DNA of 64,000 bases, from contig CAXXGC010000001.1 in NCBI GenBank assembly GCA_963667875.2, forward strand, positions 558,001 to 622,000, given 5' to 3'. Below the pieces are notes generated by a model, which did no database searches, was not told where the DNA came from, and saw only the letters and a program-made list of their open reading frames with translations. This DNA comes from JAEXOD01 sp963667875 (GTDB lineage: Bacteria; Bacteroidota; Ignavibacteria; Ignavibacteriales; Melioribacteraceae). The position numbers and the translations under genes are program-made. Shown in pieces: positions 58,181-64,000 of the stretch. Within the stretch, counting starts at the first letter, position 1. Each line of letters begins with the position of its first letter.

Positions 58181-59161
58181 ATGTCAAAAAATTTAGAAGC
58201 AGATTCGGAAAATCCAACTTACAAATTAGATTTAACAAGCTCACCGCATGTTCATAGCCGATGGTCAACAAAGCAGGCTATGTGGCTTGTGGTAATTGCA
58301 TTAATTCCTTCGTTAATATCGGGACTTGTATTTTTTGGATTATATCAGTTGCTGATTGTTGCAGTAAGTATTGCAGCTGCAGCAGGTACTGAGTACGTGA
58401 TAAAAAAAATTAGAAAAAGAAAAGTGAATTTATTAGATGGAAGTGCACTAATAACAGGTTTGATGCTTGGATTAATCATTCCGCCAAATTTTTCGTTATC
58501 GTCTACTGCATTGGGTGCTATATTTGCCATTGCAATTGGAAAGGAAATATTTGGAGGTCTTGGTTATAATATTTTTAATCCTGCTTTAGCCGGACGCGCA
58601 TTTTTACAGGCGGCATTTCCTGTTCAGATGACCACATGGACAAAAACAAATTTTGCTGTTGATACGGTAACATCTGCTACTCCATTAGCCGTTTTTAAGT
58701 TTGATAATCACAAAACTACTGATTTGCTTAATATGTTTTTAGGCAATGTCGGCGGATCAATAGGTGAAACTTCTGCAATAGCAATACTTGCCGGCGGTTT
58801 GTTTTTAATTGCTGTTGGAGTTGTGAATTATCGGGTACCATTAGCAATGCTAATAGGAATGTTTTTGTTTGGCGGTGCATTGAATTTTTTCAATCCGGTA
58901 ATATATCCAACACCATTGTTTCATATTTTGGCAGGTGGATTTTTATTTGGTACATTTTTTATGGCCACGGATTGGGTTACTTCACCGCTTACGGGAAAAG
59001 GGATGTGGATTTACGGATTGGGAATATCGCTTGTATTAATTGTAATCCGTTTGTTTGGCGGTTTGCCGGAAGGGGTAATGTATGCAATATTATTTATGAA
59101 TGGGTTTGTTCCGTTAATTAACCGCAGCACCCGTCCACGAATATTTGGGGAGGTAAAATGA
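58181..59161 (+). CDS. rnfD: Rnf complex subunit D
   Basis: I use the ATG at 58181 (326 residues); a GTG two codons earlier is an alternative. It has about nine to ten membrane helices. The segment TKTNFAVDTVTSATPLAVFK contains the flavinylation site, the Thr of SAT, where ApbE attaches FMN. GYNIFNPALAGRAFL is also conserved. Its stop overlaps rnfG by ATGA. Confidence 0.95.
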   Translation: MSKNLEADSENPTYKLDLTSSPHVHSRWSTKQAMWLVVIALIPSLISGLVFFGLYQLLIVAVSIAAAAGTEYVIKKIRKRKVNLLDGSALITGLMLGLIIPPNFSLSSTALGAIFAIAIGKEIFGGLGYNIFNPALAGRAFLQAAFPVQMTTWTKTNFAVDTVTSATPLAVFKFDNHKTTDLLNMFLGNVGGSIGETSAIAILAGGLFLIAVGVVNYRVPLAMLIGMFLFGGALNFFNPVIYPTPLFHILAGGFLFGTFFMATDWVTSPLTGKGMWIYGLGISLVLIVIRLFGGLPEGVMYAILFMNGFVPLINRSTRPRIFGEVK

Positions 59162-59724
59162 AAACTGCTATTCACATGATAGCTACTTTAACTATACTTG
59201 GAGCATTATCCGGCGGCTTACTTTCGTACGTTGCCAATTGGGCGGCACCCAAAATAGCTCAGCATAGGCAGGAAGATACTGAAAATGCTATTTATTTAGT
59301 TCAAACCGAAGGAAAAAAATTTGAAAAAATAAAAACAGTAGATTATGATCTATATATAGTATTTAATTCTTCCGGTGATACACTTGGTTATGCAATGCCA
59401 ATAGAAGGCAATGGTTTTCAGGGAAAAATACGCATGATGATTGGAATTAAACCCGATTTAAAAGAAATTACCGGTTTAGAAGTATTAGAGCAAGCTGAAA
59501 CACCCGGTTTAGGAGATAGAATACGAGAAGATGAATTTAGAAAACAATTCGCTAATCTTGTCACAAATCCATTGGTTGAATGGATTAAAGGTTCTAAACC
59601 TGAAAAAGCGAACCAAATTCAGACCATAACCGGTGCAACAATTTCTTCAAAATCTGTTGTAGCTATTATTAATGATAATTTAGTAAAATTACGCGATAGT
59701 ATTAAGTCCGGAGGAAATAAATGA
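59158..59724 (+). CDS. rnfG: Rnf complex subunit G
   Basis: The 188-residue protein has one N-terminal membrane helix (about 7-27) and a periplasmic domain. ETPGLGDRI and the FMN-attachment motif TITGATISSKSVV (Thr of GAT) are characteristic. It carries covalent FMN and passes electrons between RnfD and the rest. ATGA overlaps link it to both neighbours. Confidence 0.95.
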   Translation: MKTAIHMIATLTILGALSGGLLSYVANWAAPKIAQHRQEDTENAIYLVQTEGKKFEKIKTVDYDLYIVFNSSGDTLGYAMPIEGNGFQGKIRMMIGIKPDLKEITGLEVLEQAETPGLGDRIREDEFRKQFANLVTNPLVEWIKGSKPEKANQIQTITGATISSKSVVAIINDNLVKLRDSIKSGGNK

Positions 59725-60398
59725 AAAATGTAAGTTATACGCATGAATTTGTTAAAGGATTGTGGGAAGAAAATCCGACTTTTAAACAAATATTAGGTAC
59801 ATGTCCAACTTTGGCTGTTACTGTTTCTGCAATGAACGGAGTAGCCATGGCACTTGCAACTACATTTGTATTGGTTTTTTCCAGTATGATTATTTCTATG
59901 GTTAGAAAACTGATTCCTGATCAGGTGCGCATTGCTGCTTATATTGTTATTGTTGCCGCGTTTGTAACAATTGTGGATTTAGTTATGAAAGCTCAATTTC
60001 CTGGAATGAGTAAAAGTTTAGGCCCATACATTCCTTTAATAGTTGTAAACTGTATAATTTTGGGCCGCGCGGAAGCATTTGCTTCTAAAAATGGTGTATT
60101 CCGTTCAATTTTGGACGCATTTGGAAATGGCGCAGGATTTTTATTATCGCTTACCGTAATTGGAAGTATAAGAGAAATACTTGGTTCAAGAACTGTATTT
60201 GGATTACAGGTATTACCCGATTTTTACACACCATGGTTAATAATGATTTTACCGGCCGGTGCGTTTGTTACTTTTGGATTGCTTATGGGTTTTTCTAATG
60301 CTTATATTGCAAAAAAGAAAAAGAATGAAAGAGAAGCTATCTATGATAAATATGTCGCTTCAAAACAGTCTGTTACATTAAATGAAAAGGAGGCATAA
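59721..60398 (+). CDS. rnfE: Rnf complex subunit E
   Basis: The 225-residue membrane protein has FVKGLWEENPTFKQILGTCPTLAVT at the start and IPLIVVNCIILGRAEAFASKN, both typical of RnfE/NqrD. The Cys residues in the half-helices of RnfA and RnfE ligate the intramembrane 2Fe-2S cluster; both (GTCPTLA and VVNCIILG) are present. Confidence 0.96.
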   Translation: MKNVSYTHEFVKGLWEENPTFKQILGTCPTLAVTVSAMNGVAMALATTFVLVFSSMIISMVRKLIPDQVRIAAYIVIVAAFVTIVDLVMKAQFPGMSKSLGPYIPLIVVNCIILGRAEAFASKNGVFRSILDAFGNGAGFLLSLTVIGSIREILGSRTVFGLQVLPDFYTPWLIMILPAGAFVTFGLLMGFSNAYIAKKKKNEREAIYDKYVASKQSVTLNEKEA

Positions 60399-60401
60399 TA
60401 G

Positions 60402-60986
60402 ATGGCACTTCAACTTTTATTATTATTTGTCTCTTCTGCATTGATAAACAATTTTGTTTTAGCTTATTTTTTGGGTATTTGCCCATTTATTGGGGTTTCA
60501 AACAAAATTTCTTCGGCAGTATCAATGGGTATAGCTACTACTTTTGTAATGGTTTTAACAGCTATTTCATCGTGGTTAATTTATAATTTAATTTTATTGC
60601 CAAATGGATTGGATTATTTGCAATATGTTGCATTTATTCTTGTAATTGCCGCTTTGGTTCAATTTGTTGAAATGGTAATTAAAAAAGTAAGTCAACCTTT
60701 ATATCGTGCTCTTGGTATATTTTTGCCACTGATAACTACTAACTGCGCAATACTTGGTTTAGCTTTATTTATTGTATTAAAAGAATACGACTTTTATCAA
60801 AGTATTGTATATGGATTTGGTGTTGGTGCCGGCTTTACTTTAGCATTGGTAATAATGGCCGGAATTAGAGAAGAACTTGATTTAGCGGATGTTCCAAAAC
60901 CATTTAGAGGAGCACCCATTACTTTGATTGTTGCCGGATTATTAGCTTTAGCTTTTATGGGTTTTGCCGGTTTAATAAATATATAA
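60402..60986 (+). CDS. rnfA: Rnf complex subunit A
   Basis: The 194-residue membrane protein has SALINNFVLAYFLGICPFIGVS and ITTNCAILGLALF, the two inverted half-helix motifs with the cluster Cys residues. AGIREELDLADVPKPFRG is also conserved. It starts 3 bases after rnfE. Confidence 0.96.
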   Translation: MALQLLLLFVSSALINNFVLAYFLGICPFIGVSNKISSAVSMGIATTFVMVLTAISSWLIYNLILLPNGLDYLQYVAFILVIAALVQFVEMVIKKVSQPLYRALGIFLPLITTNCAILGLALFIVLKEYDFYQSIVYGFGVGAGFTLALVIMAGIREELDLADVPKPFRGAPITLIVAGLLALAFMGFAGLINI

Positions 60987-61010
60987 TACAAAAAGAATTA
61001 ATTTTATTAT

Positions 61011-61982
61011 ATGAAAGAATATTCAAAATTAACTGTTTGCTTTTTATTTTTTGTTTTGCTTAGCTGCACAAACAATAAAGATGTAATTGTAAGAAAAACT
61101 TTTAAAATGGGAACTATTTTTGAGATACAAGTATCCGGTGTTTCCAAAGAAAAAGCAAATAAAGCAATTAATAAAGCAATTAGTGAAATTGAAAGACTGA
61201 ATACATTATATTCCACATATTCCAACAATAATTATATATGGAATTTGAATCATTCCGATTTTGATACAATAAAAGTTTTTCCTGAAACTTATAAATTGTT
61301 AGAATATTGTGATACTGCATATAAATTAACAGATGGAAATTTTGACGCGGCAATAGGTAATTTTATTGAACTGCTTGGATTTGAAAAAGACAAACCAAAT
61401 CTTCCAACTGAAGATGCTGTTAAAAACACATTACAAAAAGTTGGTTGGAAATATATAAAATTATTACCCGAAAATAATCTTTATAAACCAAAAGATATAA
61501 AACTTAGTTTTAATGCTTTATTGCCGGGATATGCAGCAGATCTTGTAGGAAGCATATTAGAAAGTTATGGAATAAAAGAATATTTGATTAATGCCGGCGG
61601 CGAAATTTACGGAATAGGACGTGATTGGACTGTAGGAATTCAGCATCCACGCAAAAAAAATACTCTCATGGGAGCCATTATATTAAACGGGAAAGGAATA
61701 TCTACCAGCGGCGATTACGAAAGATATTTTAAAAAAGGAAAAAAAAGATATTCGCATATGATAAATCCGCTTACAGGTTATCCGGCCCAAGAGTGTGAAG
61801 CTGTAACAATTATAGCCGGTGATGCAGTTACAGCCGATTATTTGTCAACCGGTGTGTTTGTAGCGGGACCGAAAAAAGGAATGGAAATAATTGAAAAATT
61901 GCCGGATGTTGAAGGAATAATAGTTGATACTTTAGGTATTGTTCATGAATCATCAGGGTTTAAGAAATATTTTAGGAGATAA
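61011..61982 (+). CDS. apbE: ApbE, FAD:protein FMN transferase (copy 2), inside the rnf operon
   Basis: The 323-residue lipoprotein (signal ending VLLSC) is closely similar along its whole length to the protein at 55117: FKMGTIFEIQVSG, AISEIERLNTLYST, TDGNFDAAIGNFIELLGFEK, SFNALLPGYAADLVG, NAGGEIYGIGRDW, TSGDYERYF. It sits between rnfA and rnfB, an unusual but functionally sensible place, since ApbE flavinylates RnfD and RnfG. The two copies probably arose by duplication. Confidence 0.93.
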   Translation: MKEYSKLTVCFLFFVLLSCTNNKDVIVRKTFKMGTIFEIQVSGVSKEKANKAINKAISEIERLNTLYSTYSNNNYIWNLNHSDFDTIKVFPETYKLLEYCDTAYKLTDGNFDAAIGNFIELLGFEKDKPNLPTEDAVKNTLQKVGWKYIKLLPENNLYKPKDIKLSFNALLPGYAADLVGSILESYGIKEYLINAGGEIYGIGRDWTVGIQHPRKKNTLMGAIILNGKGISTSGDYERYFKKGKKRYSHMINPLTGYPAQECEAVTIIAGDAVTADYLSTGVFVAGPKKGMEIIEKLPDVEGIIVDTLGIVHESSGFKKYFRR

Positions 61983-61987
61983 TTTAA

Positions 61988-62785
61988 ATGGATATGACTT
62001 TAATAATTGCGGTAGCATTCTTGGGTGGTCTTGGTTTGTTTTTAGCAGGTGCCCTTGCAATAGCTGATAGAAAATTACGAGTAGAAGATAATCCTTTAAT
62101 TGGTAAAGTTGTTGAAGTTTTACCCGGTGCAAACTGTGGCGGATGTGGCAGAGCTGGTTGTTATGACTTTGCAACAAACGTTATTGAGGGCAAAGCACCT
62201 GTAAATGGATGTCCTGTAGGTGGATCGGATACTGCACAATTAATAGCCGGAATAATGGGCGTTGAAGCAAATTCTTCGGTAAAATTAATACCGCGTATAT
62301 TGTGTAACGGAGGCAATCACGAAGCAGTAAAAAAGATGACCACGTATTTGGGACCATTAAGCTGTTCATCTATGGATTTAGTATCGGGTGGTGACAAATT
62401 ATGTTTTTACGGCTGCTTGGGCGGTGGTGATTGTGTTGAGGCATGTCCTTTTGACGCAATTATTATGGGGGAAAATGATCTTCCCGTTGTTATTGAAGAA
62501 TTATGTACATCCTGCGGAATGTGCGTAAAAGCCTGTCCCCGTAATATAATTGAAATGCACCCTATTGATAGAACTGTATTTGTTTATTGTAAAAACCATG
62601 ATGATCCTAAAACTTCAAAAGACGTTTGTTCGGTTTCGTGTTTGGGTTGCGGGATATGTGCCAAAAACTCGCAAGGGGGAGTTAATATGGAAAATAATTT
62701 GGGTGTGATAGATTATTCAAAATTGGATCCTTCATTAATTCCTTTTGATAAATGCCGAACAGGCGCAATTAAAAATATAAAATAA
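61988..62785 (+). CDS. rnfB: Rnf complex subunit B, ferredoxin-side subunit
   Basis: The 265-residue protein has one N-terminal membrane helix (6-24), the special cluster motif PGANCGGCGRAGCYDFA, and a ferredoxin domain with CFYGCLGGGDCVEACPFDAI and CTSCGMCVKACPRNI, then a further Cys-rich VSCLGCGICAK. RnfB takes electrons from ferredoxin. AGGAG precedes the ATG. Confidence 0.96.
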   Translation: MDMTLIIAVAFLGGLGLFLAGALAIADRKLRVEDNPLIGKVVEVLPGANCGGCGRAGCYDFATNVIEGKAPVNGCPVGGSDTAQLIAGIMGVEANSSVKLIPRILCNGGNHEAVKKMTTYLGPLSCSSMDLVSGGDKLCFYGCLGGGDCVEACPFDAIIMGENDLPVVIEELCTSCGMCVKACPRNIIEMHPIDRTVFVYCKNHDDPKTSKDVCSVSCLGCGICAKNSQGGVNMENNLGVIDYSKLDPSLIPFDKCRTGAIKNIK

Positions 62786-63141
62786 TAATTATGAATTATG
62801 AATAGTTAATTATTAATTGCCTCCGGGTATTATATGACTAACTATTTTATTTTATTGTTTTATATAATTCATCATTAATAAATGGTGGACGTGTTAAACG
62901 TAATTCCTAACATTGCACTTATTAGAATTGCTTTTGCTAGAATAATAATGCGATAATATATAATGTACTAAGTTATAAAATTTTATATAATATTGTAATT
63001 AATTATGAATGATGAATTGGCTTTGGGTATTATATGACCCATTATTTTTAATTCTTTTAATTCATAATTCACCATTCATAATTTATGATTATTTTTTTAG
63101 TGAGGTGCTTTTGTTGAAAATTAATAATAATTGGACTTTTT
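62786..63141. repeat. Gap with two copies of a short dispersed repeat
   Basis: No gene is visible. Two related stretches occur: GGGTATTATATGACTAACTA (62826) and GGGTATTATATGACCCATTA (63026), each flanked by ATTATGAAT or ATTCATAATT runs of the AT-rich family seen elsewhere. The last 50 bases precede the RseC-like gene and include AGTGAGGTG. Confidence 0.6.
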
Positions 63142-63543
63142 ATGCAATATGAAGAACTTATTGAAGAAGGTATAGTAATTAGTATATCACATGGTGTTGC
63201 TGAAATTGCAATTGTTGAAAATGATAAATGCGGGGAGTGCAGTGCAAAAGTTTATTGTAATCCTTCAGCTGAAAATAAAAAGATTCTAAAAGTTAAAGAT
63301 CCTTTTGGCGTAAAGCCGGGAGATTTAGTTCGTGTATCACTAAAAGGGTCTAAATTGTTTCAAGCTACACTAATTTTATATGGGGTTCCTTTAATATTAA
63401 TCATGGCCGGTATTTTATTTGGATCGGTAATATTTAAAGGAATAACATATAATGAGGTTTATTCTTTTTTTATTGGAGTTGTTTTAATGGGGTTGTATTA
63501 TTTGGGTGTTTATTTAATTACTAATAAAGGTTCAAAAAAATAG
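63142..63543 (+). CDS. RseC/SoxR-reducing-like membrane protein
   Basis: The 133-residue protein matches the RseC/MucC family: an N-terminal beta domain with Cys residues in NDKCGECSAKVYCNPS, KVKDPFGVKPGDLVRVSL, then two membrane helices (about 75-95, 105-125). The family often sits beside rnf genes and is linked to SoxR reduction. It follows rnfB after a 356-bp gap, so it may have its own promoter. Confidence 0.85.
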   Translation: MQYEELIEEGIVISISHGVAEIAIVENDKCGECSAKVYCNPSAENKKILKVKDPFGVKPGDLVRVSLKGSKLFQATLILYGVPLILIMAGILFGSVIFKGITYNEVYSFFIGVVLMGLYYLGVYLITNKGSKK

Positions 63544-63544
63544 A

Positions 63545-63580
63545 GCTGCCGACAATAATTTCTGTAAGCAGCCCCAAGTA
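63545..63580. terminator. Possible weak bidirectional terminator
   Basis: GCTGC (63545-63549) pairs with GCAGC (63568-63572) in the short space between two convergent genes, followed by a T-rich run after 63583 on the plus strand. The stem is short. Confidence 0.35.
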
Positions 63581-63581
63581 A

Positions 63582-64000
63582 TTATTTTTTAGTTTCATTC
63601 TCTTCGGTTTCGCCAATTGAATCTTTGAATTTTTCTAAAGAAGGTATGTTAAACTTTTTACCTAAATGGCCAAGTGCTTTTAAGTCGATATTGCCTACAA
63701 TATTAACAAAAGTAGCTTCTGAATTTTTACGTTTTGCTAAAATTACAAGACCATCAATTAAACCTTGTTTTTCACTTTTTATAAAAACGCTTAATCCTGT
63801 TTTTTTATCACGGGTAGAAACAATTCTTTGCCAATTTTTTCCCAATAATTCAGAAGAAATTAATTTCATTTTTTCATCAATGTTTTTTGTGTTTTTTTCT
63901 GTAATTCCAAACGAATTAACATGAATAAACTTTAATTGGCCAAGTAGTTTGTATACTTCCGGATCTTTTTCTTCAGACATATCTGCAATTGATTTAATTA
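63582..64000 (-). CDS. DUF4252-type protein, cut by the right edge
   Basis: The visible C-terminal part is at least 132 residues. The open frame continues without a stop to the window edge, so the real start is probably outside. LLGQLKFIHVNSFGI, WQRIVSTRDKKTGLSVFIK and FVNIVGNIDLKALGHLGKKF are typical of DUF4252, small exported proteins common in Bacteroidota. Function is unknown. It is convergent with the RseC-like gene. Confidence 0.75.
   Translation of the reverse strand, partial: IKSIADMSEEKDPEVYKLLGQLKFIHVNSFGITEKNTKNIDEKMKLISSELLGKNWQRIVSTRDKKTGLSVFIKSEKQGLIDGLVILAKRKNSEATFVNIVGNIDLKALGHLGKKFNIPSLEKFKDSIGETEENETKK

Overview
The window is AT-rich DNA (GC visibly about 30%) from a member of the Bacteroidota/Ignavibacteria group. 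Evidence: three secreted proteins end in a type IX secretion sorting domain with the NYPNPFNP signature typical of Ignavibacteria-like bacteria, there are Omp85 and porin-type outer membrane proteins, a complete Rnf complex, and a trp operon with aroF inside it. The genus assignment is inference.

Layout. 1-5312: a very large CRISPR array (about 71 repeats of 37 bp, running off the left edge) with its leader at 5313-5511, followed on the minus strand by a complete type I-B cas operon read from the right: cas8b-cas7-cas5-cas3-cas6-cas1-cas2-cas4 (14117 to 5512). The array is broken once, at 2555-2680, by AT-rich DNA carrying a small GC hairpin. 14118-15570 and 16954-17312 hold repeat DNA: four tandem 220-bp units and dispersed relatives, all rich in short perfect hairpins. 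15571-16953 is a secreted LamG protein. 17313-19844 is a preA-uraA pyrimidine pair.

20013-28288 is the most unusual block: a minus-strand operon (outer membrane porin, CotH-type kinase lipoprotein, PAP2 phosphatase) diverges from two long paralogous proteins. Each of these has a C-terminal Omp85/BamA-like barrel. In one the N-terminal domain has motifs like the active site of FAM20C/CotH-type secretory kinases; in the other these motifs are lost. Kinase-like domains, a phosphatase and an outer membrane channel together suggest an envelope phosphorylation or phosphate-handling system (inference).

28859-29941 is an IS110-family element with a candidate bridge-RNA region. 30143-31203 is a MarR regulator with two matching palindromic operators and a membrane cytochrome-like protein. 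31699-34991 are two type IX secreted proteins, one an M6-like metalloprotease. 35956-37985 is a TetR regulator, with a perfect 20-bp operator and a second related site, and a cytoplasmic GH13 amylase.

38029-45690 is the trp operon: promoter, a 28-residue leader peptide with three consecutive Trp codons, an attenuator terminator, then trpE-G-D-C-F-aroF-B-A, making the full branch from DAHP synthesis control to tryptophan. 46573-48478 is a second repeat cluster (265-bp units). 49292-53536 is a tight operon of ferredoxin, geranylgeranyl-reductase-like flavoprotein, PAS histidine kinase and NtrC-type regulator. 55117-63543 holds rnfC-D-G-E-A, a second apbE, rnfB and an RseC-like gene, with another apbE copy upstream: the ion-pumping ferredoxin:NAD oxidoreductase together with the enzymes that attach its covalent FMN. 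A DUF4252-type gene runs off the right edge.
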